Source of the DNA: Symmetrospora coprosmae
Lineage: Eukaryota; Basidiomycota; Cystobasidiomycetes; Symmetrosporaceae
Length of the DNA stretch: 64,000 nucleotides
Assembly (NCBI GenBank): GCA_008802785.1
Contig: VUYT01000019.1
Coordinates: 343,039-407,038, forward strand
Direction of reading: 5' to 3'
The notes under the pieces are model-generated. The model made no database searches, was not told where the DNA came from, and saw only the letters and a program-made list of their open reading frames with translations. Numbering within the stretch: position 1 is the first letter of the stretch; each line of letters starts with the position of its first letter. Both the position numbers and the translations under genes were made by a program. Of the stretch, positions 9,659 to 21,465 are shown one piece after another.

Positions 9659-12600
9659 TCACTTCTTGTTGATGAGGGAAAGGAGGAGGTTGAGATTGCA
9701 CTTGGCCATGCCGCCCAGGTTGAGCGTTTGCTTGCCATTGAACTGGGCTTGCAGCTGAGAAGTGGAGCGAGTCAATGCGCCATGAGCGCGCGATTCACAA
9801 GATGTTCATGATGATGAAGGCTGCACATACCAGCTCGTCCATGCTCAGCTCCACCTGGCCATCTGGTACCGGCATGCCCAGCATCGAAGCTTCGACGACG
9901 AACTGCCCGACGTCGTCGCTCGAGATAGTGAGCGAGATGCTGTCGTACTGTCTCGGCGAGAAACCTTCGATCGAGAGGAGAATTCCGCGGTCTGCAAGGC
10001 TCTTGGCCGTATACTTGTACGATCCGAATTTGGGCACTCGACCGGTCCGGGCGAGCTCGCGGTTGTGGAAGTATTGCGAGGAAAAGGGAACGACCAAGCG
10101 CCGCTTGCCCTTCTTCTGGATGGTGGTTTTGGTCGAGTCGACGAATGACTGTTGCGGCGCCGAGCAAGCTTGAAATGTCAGTGTTCGTGCCGCCTTGGCA
10201 TCAACAGGCCCACCTCACCTTGAAAGCCCCAAGTTGCTGCTCGAGATACTTGTGCTTCTCGTTCAAGTTGACAATGGTCCCCTCCATTGCCTGGATTTCC
10301 CGCCTTCGCACAATTCGCTTGCGGTGCTTATTGCGTATGTCGGTCGCGACGGCATTGAGGATGTCCTGGAAGTTGTCGGACCTCTTCACACGCCCTAGCT
10401 TTTCAAGCTCGAGCATGTTCTCCAAGCACCGGGCCTTGAGTTGGCGGAAAGTGAGGCTGGCCAACACACACATGTTAGTCCGAGCGCAAGGCTGCCTACG
10501 ATGGGAGCGACGCACCCTCTAACATCTTCCATCGCAGGACCGCTGCCAAGATTAGGCGATAAATTGACACGCCGCTCCATCTGCGCTGATGTGCTAGCCA
10601 GCTCTTCCCGCACGACCATCATCCAAGCCTCTTCGTGCTGAGGCGTGACCTCTTCGATCAGTGCGACCAACAGATTGTCTGCCGGCTGCACCTTCAGTAG
10701 ATACAGCACGTAGCGTTTGGTGGCTGCGAAGAGAGCCTTCTCTTCCGAGTGCGGATCTTGCACGTGGTCGAACTTGCCCTTGAGCGTCATGGCAATCTCC
10801 CCTGCTCGGGCGTGGTCGAGCTCGGCCGAAGCAGGCAGGGGAGCGCCGCCGAGCTCGCCAAGAAGCGCCCTCAGAGGGTCCCGCGAGCCCTCTGTTATGC
10901 TGTCAAGGTTTTGCAGCACCAGCGAATGCATCGAGTAGATCTCGTTTGGCGAGATGTAGATGATGGGCTTGTGGGGCAGCGAGTGGTCAAGGTATTCGTC
11001 TGCGCTGAACTGCGTCTCTGCGTCAGGCACATCCAGCACCTGGAAGAACCAGTCTTGGAAGCGGTGCGTGCAGAGGTTGATGTACTCGTTGAGAGGCGCC
11101 AAGTACGGATTCTCCTCCGCGAAGAGCTTGCCCACCGAGACCTGATTGAGCATCTTCGAGATGGCTGCGAGATTGCGGCGTTGCGCGGGTCCGATAGTCG
11201 CTGTCACGACATCGAAGCTTTCGGGAGCACTGACCAGTCGAAATGAGCCAAGGCATTAGCATCTCGCAACGCCTACCTTACTAGGCCGCCATCCCGGACT
11301 CACACGACGGCGGGGTTAATGTATCTGTAGTAAAGGAAGTGGCCAACGACGCGGATGAGGTTCTCCTTGCTCTCCGTATTGAATTTGACTTCAAGGGCAC
11401 GGAAGATCTCGCGTGCAATGTATCGCATCCCGAAAGGCATTCGCGGTGTCGAGGTGAAAATGCCGGTGAGGAAGCGGTCAGTTTTGGCTCGTAGGAGTTG
11501 TAGGTCTGCAGATAAAACTGTTAGATCAGCCTGGCGCACTCCTACCACGCTCAACACAGCATAGCAGCCACCGACGTCTGATGAAGATGGCTCGGACCTC
11601 TGGGTCCTCCAGCGCCTTCTCGTGGTTGACCCCTTCCAACGGCCTTTGGCTGACCAGCCCGTTCTCCATCTCTTCCTTGGCGATACACGCACGATAGATG
11701 GCCATGGGGTCCGTCTCGAGGTTTAGCTGTCCATCGTTTGCAATTTCGTCGACGAGTGGCGCAAGGAGATCCTGGAGGAATTTGCGCTCCTTCGCCCCGC
11801 GCCCGTACTGCACAACGAGCTTGATGAAGACGAAATCGCTCTTGACAAAGTCCTGCAAACTCGTGATCGCCATGACTTCCTCGTGGATGGAGCGCTGAAA
11901 GAGCTTGAGCAGCAGGAATTCTTCACGGCTGTTCTGGGCGTAGCCGAATAGCGTCAGGACGACTCCTTCGACTGCTTTGCGTGCGCGGTCGCCCATATCC
12001 ATGCGGGACAAGTGGAAGAATAGGCGGGCAAGATAGTCGGGCTTGGTCTGTAGGAGGTAGAACATCTGCTGATATAGCTCCAGCTTCCGCATCGTTGCCT
12101 TGTCCATAGAAGCAAGCGCGAACGGGTCTTTCGCAGCTGCAAGCACAGAGTTCCGCTGTTTGTGGCCAAGAGCGCCGTGCCGAATGCGCTCCACCTCGTC
12201 CAATGTCATCTTGTTCTTTACGAGAAGAGCAATCTTGATGTCGAGTTCTGAGACGTCGCCCTCCAGCGCCTGATTGGCACGGATCTTGGTGACGACCGTT
12301 TTCTTCAGCTGCTCTACCTCGACCTCCTCCCGATAGTCGTTGTCGTTGTCGCTCAGCAAGTGGACGAAGTTTTTGACGGTCGAGAGAGAGACATTCGTGC
12401 CTTTCGTGAGCTGACGATATGATTCCAGCTGCTGCTTCTTCCGGAAAATGGCTTGGACCTTGACGATCTTGTCCATGTTCTCGTAATAGTGTCGCAACCT
12501 CGCATAGAACCGTTTCCGTGCAAGCGCGCCGAGCAGCAGAGCCTGAAGCCGGGTTGCTTCGGCTTGCGAGTCCTGCAGGTAGCCGTACCAGGACCAGTAC

Positions 12601-15600
12601 CGTGCTCGGGTGAGGAAACCCCGGATCTGCGCCTGGACCCCGATGACATCCGGCATGACAAAGCCAAGCGCCTTCGATTGCTGTTCCTGCCGCTTGCGCA
12701 TGAGTGCTCCACGCGCGAATGCCTGCACGTTGCCGACCGACTTGACTACCTCAATCTTGCGGATATTCTGTGCCACCTTCGCCTGCGCCTTGCGAGCGAG
12801 AAGGCCGCGCGCGACCGATTGGAAGCCAGAGACGGGCTTTTGCACCTCGCGTAGGGTGCGCACCTTGTGAAGGAGCGACTTGCGCGCGAGCATGCCACGG
12901 ATGCACGCCTGCAGTCCGATGATCGGCTCTGTGTTCTCGGCAAGCGCGAGAAGCCGGTCATTGTGCCCGTCTCGGGCGAGCTTGCCGCGGATGCGAGCCT
13001 GCAGGAGCGTCATTGGCTCGTCGTGCTCGTCTAGCTTCGCGATGTTGGAGTAGAAGCGCCGCTGAACGAGAACCTTCCGTGCTAGAGCTTGGAACTTGAT
13101 CATAAAACGTGAGGCAGAGGCCAAACGCTGCTGTCGCTGGAGAAGGCGCTCGGCAAGGTGTTTATGAGCCAGCTTGCCCCGGCATTGAGCCTGGAAGGCG
13201 ATATACGTGTATGTAGCATGCTGAATTTTGTCCTGCTTGCGCTCGAACTGCTGCCGGAGCAGGATACCCCGCGCTAGACTCTGAAGCTTCAAGATGGAAG
13301 ATTCGGCGTCCGCTAGCAGCCGAGACTGTACTGCTTCCGGTGAGTTCCAGAAAGCAGCCGTCAGCGCAAGCAACGTGAGGTGTGCGGAATGGTCTGCGGA
13401 TTGACTGACTTTCTTCTTCGGTCTCTTCCGGTTCTGGTTCTGGCTCGGGTTCTTCGTTGATCTCCTTCGCTAGCTGTCTGCCAATGTTGCCGAAGCTCGG
13501 CATTGCCACACCTGCGGCATCGAGTCCCTTCTGCTTCTTTTGCAATTCCTCGTCGGTAAAGTCGATCTTGCCAACAAGGTTGCCGATCTTCTCCGCTAGT
13601 CCGCGCCGAGCAAGCAGGTGTGATAGAGCGTGAATGCAGTAGATGACCTTGGGCAGATTCTTGGCATCGTACAAGTCAGTGAGCTCGAAGCAGAAGATCT
13701 CTGGAAGGCCGACATCTCGCGTGAATTGGAAGAAGTAGTTGATGTTGTCCGAGTGTCGAAAGCGAGGGCGAGGAGCCTGCACCGAGACAAGCGCATTAGT
13801 CAATGCATCGGATATTAGGGAGCTCGCAAATTCCCGCAGCGTGCTATGATGCTCACGGTGAAGATCCTGGGAACTGCCTTCTCGCCCATGAAGGCTCGCG
13901 CCAGTCTAGCCAGCGCTACTCCATTCCGGAGCGCTTCCTCGAGCTCCACCACGCTCTTGTTTGACAGACCCGACGGATCATCATCGTCTCCATCCTGACC
14001 ATTCTGAACCGGAGAGAAGGTGGGGCTTGCCAGATCAGGACTGCGGGTGTTCATGCTCGGACTGAGCGGGTGCGCAGAAAGGCACGAGACTAGCCATTCT
14101 TTGGCTTCCGACACGTGGCAGAGGTACTCATATGCTTGCAGGTTCTGCCTCTGGTTATCCATCGCCTTTGCCGTAACGCTGGGGAGGTTGCCGTATCTCG
14201 TCTGTGTAGGTTGACGGGCTAGACGAAGGCGTCCCGTCATGCCTGCGACCGAGTCAGACCCGACTGTGATGCCGGGAATGACAATGGCACCAGTTTCATC
14301 CTCTCCAGCGTCAGACGCCATCCTCCGGCCTTGACTGCTCTTCTTGGTCGGGCTCGAGGGGACGCCGAGCCCAATGTTCTCAGATAGTGGTCCGTCGTTG
14401 CTGCCGTCGCTGCGCTCGGACAGGCGATCAAGCCCGTGCAAGTTCAGCTTGCCCGTCTTTGAGCGCGACATGGTACTCTTCTCTGGCGAGGGAGGCCGGC
14501 CATCCTTGTCGTAGCCACCGCCTAGTTGTGGCAGGGTCTGGGTCCGTCTGTGCTTGTTCGGCCCGCCTCGAACGGTAAACATGCGCTCGACGCCGCTATT
14601 ACTCCCGCTCTCCGACGTGCTGCCGGATCCTGCAGCTCCGCCTTGCACGGCATATTCCCGGAAGTTGCGAAGGTAGCCGACCGAGGAATGGCTGAGATCG
14701 CTGACGGCGCCCAGATTTAGTGAAGGCTGCGTGGGCTTGTGCAGTCCTGCAGAGAACGAGTGGCGCATGATTTCTGACTCGAGTGGAGCAGAAGGTGCGG
14801 AATGTTGGTTATTCGCGCTTCGAGCTGTCGACAGCGAGGTAGGGGAGAGTGGACGTGTGCTGTCGGGGTAAGATGATGCCGACGCGGTGGTAGCGGACGA
14901 GGACGTGCCATAGGCAGACTGCGAGCGGTACGACATGCTCGGCGCATGGTTCTGGTCGTAATGCGTGTTGGGCGAGCTGTTGCTCCGCGACGCCTGCAGG
15001 CTACTCCGCCACGATGCGGGGGTGGGACCCGATGCTGCCGGAGGTGAAGAAGGACGGTTGAAGGTTGTAGTTGTCGGAGAGGACGTGTGGTGCGACTGGG
15101 TGGGAGTCGTCCGGCCACCGAACCGGCCCATAATGTCATCAACGCTCGAAATGCTGTTTGTCCCTGCTATCCGGTGGCCAGGCGCCCACGTTGTCCGCTT
15201 GTTCCTGGCGGAGGTGACGGAGTCTTCCCTCTGCACGGCGGCATGAGATGCAGCACCTCCGCTAGCTGCCGTGGATGTATGCTGTGCGGCGGCGGTGGCA
15301 GCACTGCCGCCGAGATTGCTGCTGCTGGCGTACTTGCTCGAGAGGCCCAACCCCGACTGAACCGTCGTGGCGCGCGGCAGCTGAGCGAAGCCATTGATGG
15401 ACTGGATCGAGCTGGTGCGGTTGAGGTACTTTGACTGATAGGAGAAGATGCCCTTCTCGTGTGCATTGGCAGTACCAACGCCGCTGCCATTGCTGCTCTT
15501 GCTTGGGTTCCAGCTGCTGGCGGTTGTCGTGCTGAAGGACCCGGTCGAGGGCAGGGCAGGCGTGACTGGCGGGGGCGTCGAGGCGCCGGAGGAGCGCGAC

Positions 15601-15683
15601 ATGAGCGACGGGGACCGCTCGAGGGAGATGTCGTCGCTGCCAGAGGCGGCGTAGGGTGATGTGTAGACCATCTCGGCGTCCAC
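9659..15683 (-). CDS. IQGAP-family Ras GTPase-activating-like protein
   Basis: Eight exons, complement of 9659..9754, 9831..10148, 10219..10456, 10516..11229, 11304..11505, 11576..13330, 13410..13776 and 13857..15683; 1838 aa. Residues 1 to ~510 are Ser/Thr-rich and probably disordered. A calponin-homology domain follows (AKEWLVSCL, LARLARAFMGE, PRFRHSDNINYFF). About a dozen IQ-like repeats come next (QAxxRGxLxR patterns such as QARIRGKLAR). The GAP-related domain has YRYINPAVVAPE and the RasGAP_C region is at the C-terminus. This is the IQGAP order, equal to fission yeast Rng2 and budding yeast Iqg1, scaffolds of the actomyosin cytokinetic ring. One donor is GTCGGT (11575), chosen because it restores IFIRHLQLLRAKT. 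The long N-terminal extension before the CH domain is unusual. Confidence 0.93.
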
Positions 15684-16255
15684 GTTCTTGTGCTGAAGCG
15701 GACGTCGCGGCCTCAGGGTGGTGGCCGACCTGACTGGCGGATCACGCGTTCAGGGGCGACGCCGAGCAGCGGTCGCACGAGGGGTGACACGGGTTGATGG
15801 CAGTGAGGTCTGGCTGAGCCCGACCCTATCCCTCCGTTCCCTTGATCCTACGTCCTTACGCCGCTGCTTCTGCTCCTGCTCGTGCTCTCGCTGCTGCGCT
15901 CTAATGTGAGGTGACTGACGAGGCCGTGCGTGCGAAAAGGGGGGTCGCAGGTAAACAAGAGAGGGAGCGAGCGACGCGCTGGGAGGGAGAGGAGAGTAGT
16001 GGTGTCGGAACAGGGCTAACTCACTCACAGAGCAGAGTGACAGCAGCAAGGCGAATGCGACAGAGTGAAGCGAAAGGACGTTCCCCGCTCACTCTCTCCT
16101 GCCTGCAATCACCAAGTGCTCTGACGCCCGGCAGGACAGAGTGGCAAGACAGGAGTATTGTACGCACGATGAGCACGGCCCGGGACATGCAGCTACAGTC
16201 AGAGACCAAGCAGAGGCGATCTTGCCGCGGATCGGCCTGAGTCATGCGGCTCTCG
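15684..16255. other. IQGAP upstream region
   Basis: 572 nt between the IQGAP start and the end of the next minus-strand gene. It includes an imperfect GCTGCT/TGCTCC run near 15860-15900. No gene supported. Confidence 0.4.
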
Positions 16256-18021
16256 CTACAACACACTCTCCAACGCGCGCCCGTCCTCCAGGTGCAGCCT
16301 CTTGCCAACAGTCTCTGGCCACTCCTCCTCGTAATGACTGATAAACACCATCGTCTGGTGGTCGAGCAGCTTCTCGTCCAGGAAGTGCCGACATCTCTGG
16401 ACCATCGCGACGTCCATACCGGCAAAGGGCTCGTCCAGAATGAGGAGGTCCGGCGACTTGACCATAGCCCGCAGGACGAGCGTGAGCGCCTGCAAGGGAG
16501 GCTCGACCTCGGCAAAGAGCGTCTTGTGTCGGAAAGCGTCGGTGAAGATGGTCCGATCCGGGTCGAAAGCGTGCAGCAAGGCGTCTATCCGATCCTTCCG
16601 CTCTGGAGTCAACCGGCGGTACGAGAAGATGTTGTCGAAGCCTGTCCCGATGGCTTCGTAGATGGAGAGACCGGCCTCGCCATGTCGCCGGGGGAATGCG
16701 GCATAGAGCTCAGGCGAGTAGTGACCTGTCCGCATCGACAGCGAGTAGGTCGAATGTTCGGATCGCGGCTGCCCAAATAGAGTGAGCGATTGCGAGAACG
16801 AGGCTGGATGATCTCCTAGAATCAGTGAGAGGAGCGTCGATTTGCCCGAGCCTTGGCGCAAGAGACAGCGTGTCAGCTCCGGACCGCCGTACGCTGCAAG
16901 CTGACAAGACCACACACCATTTGCCCCAGTCAGAACGACGCGGTCTCCCGCTCGTATTTGCCAGCTAATCTCCTTCAAGACGTGTCGATGTTTGTAGCTA
17001 ACGCTTGCTCGGTCCGTAGCAAAGACAGGAGTGGCATCTACGGCAGCCACACGCCGCCGGCCAGGCTGTGCACTCGGTGTCGCTGCTCTTGGAGAGGCGG
17101 ATCCCATCTGTTTCCAGCTTCGTCGGGTACCGATGTAGCCGGTGGAAAGCTCCGCGACGGAGTCTATCCATGCTGGAATCGTGTCTTGCGGCCGCAGAAC
17201 GAGAACTATGCGAGGCGAGCGTTTAGCATGCAGATTCCCTAGCAGGTCTGCTATCAACGTCCGTGACTTGACGTCGAGCCCCGCTGTCAGGCAGGGAAGG
17301 CATCAGCGGGGATCTCTCGAGGGAAATCCGGTCTTTGCGAGGTTGCCTCACTGAACGGTTCGTCAAGAATGAGGACCTCGGGCTTCTTCAGCAACGCTCG
17401 AGCTATCCGTGCTCGACGTGTCTGTCCGTTTGAGAGTGCGCCGAGCTGCAGATCCAGGAACGGCTCGAGCTGCAGCAGCCTAGCCGTCTCCACGATGTCC
17501 TGTGCATCCGCTTCCGCTTTGAGCGGGTCACTGCGCTGAGCTGCGTGTTTCTCCAGATGTGCACGTAGCGTGACAGCATCCTCGTCGTCGGCCTTGACGG
17601 AGAAGTATCGTGCCGTGTAGTCGATGAACTCGCCCGCGGTTGCTCCGACAGCCTTGCTCTCGAGCCGGGTGCTGAACGAGACCTTCTGTATGACGCTGTC
17701 TATTGGCCGGTCGCCGAGGAATGGCCATGCACGGGAGTGAGGCGGGTCTGCACGCGCGCGTCCGAGCAGCGCTGCATCTGCGAGGGACGTGGACTTCGGT
17801 CCGATGAGCGCCCAAGCTGGGCCGGCTGCCGCCGATGTTGTTGATGCGTCCGCTATGGTCCAATTCAGATTCGCGAAAAGTGCGCGGGATGGTTCAGAGG
17901 TAGGATCGCCAAATCGATACAGCATTGCGTCCTTGCACTGCAAGATGTCATGGCGTCCAGTGGAGATGGCCCGAAGACCGAGATGCGAACGCGCGCGGCC
18001 GAAGGATTGCCTGCATTGCAT
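16256..18021 (-). CDS. Twin-ATPase ABC protein, ModF/YDR061W-like
   Basis: Exons complement of 16256..16851, 16918..17283 and 17352..18021; 543 aa. An in-frame upstream ATG at 18186 exists, but it would leave only 17 nt before the divergent ISA2 start, and the Met at 18021 opens an Arg/Ser-rich presequence-like segment. Two nucleotide-binding domains and no membrane spans. Domain 1 has a degenerate Walker A (IGPKSTSL), a good signature (LSNGQTRR) and Walker B (VLILDEPF). Domain 2 has an intact Walker A (GANGSGKST) and Walker B (LLILDEPF), with a degraded signature (EPPLQALTL). This resembles bacterial ModF and yeast YDR061W, an uncharacterised mitochondrial ABC ATPase. The 16852..16917 intron was removed because it splits GANG|SGKS. 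Substrate unknown. Confidence 0.82.
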
Positions 18022-18203
18022 GCCGTTCCGATACAGAGAGATGCGACGAGCACCAATTTGCTTATATGGGACAGTTGTAGGTGAGAGCGTAGAAGATGCT
18101 GGATGTCCGGGCCTTGTTGCCACCCGCCGCTTGCACCCGGCGAGCCGTATCACACGTCCTTCTCTCCCAACCAACCTAACACGCACAACTGCAGCACAGC
18201 GAG
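18022..18203. promoter_or_regulatory. Short divergent promoter, ABC protein / ISA2
   Basis: Only 182 nt separate the two opposed starts. Both products look mitochondrial, so a shared bidirectional promoter is likely (inference). Confidence 0.45.
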
Positions 18204-19124
18204 ATGCTCAGGACAAGCGCTATCCGAGTCAGCGGAAGTGTCGCGGACCGCTGTTCGCTCTGCGGCCATCACCTCTTGCGGCAACAGCGAGCCTTGTTCA
18301 GCGTCAGCTCCAGGGCAGCGGCTCCGTCACCGTCATCCGCTTCTCCCCTTCGGCTCCCACGCTGGGCTAGCAGCAGCAGCAGCCCGTCATCTGCATCAGC
18401 GAGCTATAGTACGACAGCGGGTCGCTCCCTGAGACCGTCGGTGTCCGGCTACCCCGCTCGCTTCGCACCGCACCTCCCAGCTCGGCGAGCGTATGCAACC
18501 ATTGTCGAGGGCCCAACAGCCGCGGAAGACGACTTGCCCGAGCCGCCCTTGAAGGGAGGCGAGGAGAACGCGAGCACAACGATCAGCGTGACAGCAGCGG
18601 CCGAGCGGGTGGGCGCCTGTTCCGCTGCCTGACGGTGTCGATTGCCCGTCTATCTGCTGACAATGCAACCCGACTGGATAGCAACTGGCGCGGATACAGC
18701 AGAAGGAAAAAGATCCGAACCTAGCATTGAGAATACTTGTCGAGTCGGGCGGCTGCCACGGGTACAGTACCAAGCTCCAGGTTGCCGACGTCAGCAAGGA
18801 CCGGCAAGAAGACGATTAGTCAGTAGCTACCATCTTGGACTGGCGCACGGCGCACAAGCTTTCTGTTATGACCTTCTATGACTGATATTCTGGCAACTTC
18901 CCCTCATGCGCAATAGCGTTCTGGCGGCGAAGTCCTCCGCAAGCGCAAGCGACGCGCCACAGGCTGGACTCCTGCTCGTCGATGCACTCACCCTCAGCCT
19001 CATCCGCGGCTCAACTCTGGATTATGCGACAGAGCTCATCGGGAGCAGCTTCAGACTGGTGGACAATCCGCAGGCGAAGGGCGCTGGTTGTGGATGCGGC
19101 GTGTCTTGGGAACTCAAGATGTGA
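18204..19124 (+). CDS. ISA2: Mitochondrial iron-sulfur cluster assembly protein Isa2
   Basis: Exons 18204..18608, 18682..18818 and 18917..19124; 249 aa. About 120 residues of Arg/Ser/Ala-rich sequence form a mitochondrial presequence. The A-type carrier domain follows: SVTAAAER, ALRILVESGGCHGY (first cluster Cys), GSTLDYATELIGSSFRLVDNPQ and GCGCGVSWE (the Cys pair near the end). The three conserved cysteines are all present. Isa2 works with Isa1 and Iba57 to make [4Fe-4S] clusters in the matrix. The last intron join makes EDDYV, as in homologs. A Ser-Thr at HGYSTKLQ replaces the usual QY, a mild deviation. Confidence 0.9.
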
Positions 19125-19353
19125 CGAGCGGTCACCTGGCGAGTCAGCTCTCATTCACGCTCCGTGCTCGGTATCGTTGTTGTCACGACTCAGCATTGCG
19201 TCTTCGAGCAAATGGAAGTTGATTCGGTATACCGAGCTTCGGCGAGCAGAAAATCCGCTGCACGGGTTACAAGGCGCAAAGCGGAGCCCTCTTGAATTGA
19301 CCCTCCTCTCCCTCTCACCAACACGCGGAGTCCTACGGTCTAAGCTGCAAAGT

Positions 19354-20264
19354 ATGATCAAGTCTCCCGAGGTTATCTACATTGTGCATGGTGCGCCTGC
19401 CTGTTGAACGCTATACGCGAGGAGAGCACTGTTCGCCAGATCGCTGACACCCTACGCGTGGTCGCCTTGACACGCGTTTGCCTCCTGACAGTCAAGAGCT
19501 CCTCAGATGGGCGTGAGACCGACGACATCATAAGCCTACACTACGTCCTCGCCGATGCTTGTGCTATCGTGCGTTCTTACATTGTGGACGAATTCAAAGG
19601 CGTCTACGACGAGCTCGTCATCGGTATGCGGCAGCCAAAGGGGCGTGACACGCCATTGAAAGGCGCCGCACAAGACGCTTTCTTGAGCGAGCATCTGTAC
19701 GCGGAGGCCACTTTCGACGACGACGGACCCATGCGGATCTACATTACGAAGCACCAACCTCCACCTCTGCTGCAGGAGGCGGTTGCTGCCGTTGAGACGC
19801 CGGCCAGTGTCAGCCAGTCCTCAAGAGGTGCCGAAAGCTCTGGAGAGCGTGTCTTTGTCGTCAAGCAAATGCGCAAGAGCTTTAAGGGCGAGAATGAACA
19901 GCTTGAGAAAGCCGAGATCGCCGATTCTTGCGCATACGCAATCCTATTCGATGCCAACGAGGCGGCACGCGCCCTGTGGCACGAAGAGAAGGCAGACGAG
20001 GAACATGAGAAGGATATGGAGGAAATTGAGAAGAATGCCGGCTCAGATGCGGCATGCTACTCGGGGTCGGTCAGAGTGTGGACGGACAGGGACAACGGTC
20101 GAGTGTGCGCGATCTCCGTACAGGAGCTCGCAATCAGAAAGGCGTCTAGCAAGCGGAAGGCAGAGGCCGTCTCCGAGGGTGAAGAGTCAGCGTCGTCAAA
20201 AGGCGCAAAGCAAGGAGCATCGACGGAGAAAGAGCAGCCTATGCTCAGCAGGGACGGGGAGTGA
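19354..20264 (+). CDS. Unknown protein, tandem paralog copy A
   Basis: Exons 19354..19390 and 19492..20264 (intron 101 nt); 269 aa. Not recognised. It starts MIKSPEVIYIVH and has an SLHYVLADACAIV helix, an HLYAEATFDDDGPMRIYITK strand pair, an acidic helical stretch (EEKADEEHEKDMEEIEKN) and a Lys/Ser-rich tail (SSKRKAEAVSEGEESASSKG) that could act as a nuclear localisation signal. No signal peptide or membrane span. It is clearly paralogous to the next gene: first-exon lengths (37 nt) and intron lengths (101 nt) are identical, and the IYIV/IYHV start, the LYAEA..MxxYI motif and the ANxAAR motif are shared. Function cannot be given. Confidence 0.65.
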
Positions 20265-20611
20265 CCAGGACATCGGTCACGCCATATATCATATAGGCCA
20301 GGCAGGGCAAAGTCGCAAGAGTCGCAAATCGACCTTCAGTCTACAATGAAGCTTGGTTGGTATACCTCATCAGCTAGTCCTCGGAGACGATGTGGAACAA
20401 CGGGGAGATGTTTGTGCACAGGACTCGTTGCGGAAACACTCGCTATCGAATCAGCTGCGACGCAAACGAGCCAAGTTGGCGGAGGTGTGCTGCTTCACGC
20501 GTCCTAGACCTCCGGCGGGTCAGCACGTGTTTGCCTCGCCCGGCTTCCCGTCCTGCCAACGCACAACTACGCGTCTAGACCCGTTAGACCGCTAAAAGGA
20601 GGACAAGCACC
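20265..20611. other. Spacer between the tandem paralogs
   Basis: 347 nt holding the 3' end of copy A and the promoter of copy B. No other feature seen. Confidence 0.4.
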
Positions 20612-21465
20612 ATGGCCACCCTGCCGACGGCCATCTATCACGTTCTGTGTGAGTCAACCCGCGCGGCTCCTCCGCTAGCTTCAGGATCGGCAGAGGACTG
20701 GTCAGCACGGCCTTGCGACGCGTTCTGACCCAGATCCTTCATATGGTAGCGAAGTACGAACACGATGGTTTCGAGGTCACCGGAGTGGAAAGCTCGCACT
20801 ACACTCTGGCCGAGGCCTCTGACGCCCTTCGGTCGCACTTTCCCAGCCAATATGGGGACATCGACTACGAGATCGGCCTCAGCGATGACGAGGAGGTTCT
20901 GGAGAAAGACGACCCGAGGTACTTTGAGCCAAGCGAGGACCTCTATGCGGAAGCGGATCTCGAAGGATCGATGCCCCTCTATATCGAGAAGAAGCCTGCG
21001 CCCCGCTTAACGAGGGAACTACAGGAGTTCGCACAAGCTTCCAGCCAGGGCACACCTGCACCGGCTGGAGCGGCCACTCACACGTCAGATTGCGTCTATC
21101 TACTCGAGAGGATGGTCACGCCATCGCGAGGTGATTCATACCCCTACCCGACCATGCTACGCGACCCAGCCGCGTATTCTACCTTGCTGGCGGCCAACAC
21201 AGCCGCCAGACAGCTCTGACAGCGGGAGGTACAATTTATGAAGGACGACATCTCCTCAGAATCAGGCATGTCCGCTGTGGTGCTCACTGCGGGCTCTGAT
21301 GTCACGCCTTTCAGAGGCAAGATCGAGGTGACAGACGCTCACGGCGTGGTCGTCGAAATTGGGGTGAAGAGGTTGCCGCTGCTGCCCATTGTCTGGATGA
21401 AGAGGAAAGCCGATGAAGACGCGGATGCAAGCGCAGGTGGCGCGAAGCGACGTGTCGGGCAGTAA
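20612..21465 (+). pseudogene. Unknown protein, tandem copy B, with in-frame TGA
   Basis: Exons 20612..20648 and 20750 onward, with a 101-nt intron as in copy A. The frame stops at a TGA at 21217-21219, giving 168 aa. The same frame stays open for another 82 codons, to 21465. The downstream part still resembles copy A (GSDxxxxxG, a V-E-x-x-D strand, a Lys-Arg-Lys tail), so the original protein was about 250 aa. At the stop, copy A has Trp (AARALW against AARQL-stop), so one G-to-A change explains it. No GT..AG pair removes the TGA without deleting conserved sequence. Options: recent pseudogene, functional truncated protein, stop readthrough, or assembly error. Function unknown. Confidence 0.6.

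Noticed and set aside
21129-21221. Intron removing the TGA of tandem copy B
   Set aside because: The only GT..AG span of suitable size would delete the ANxAAR region, which is conserved with copy A.
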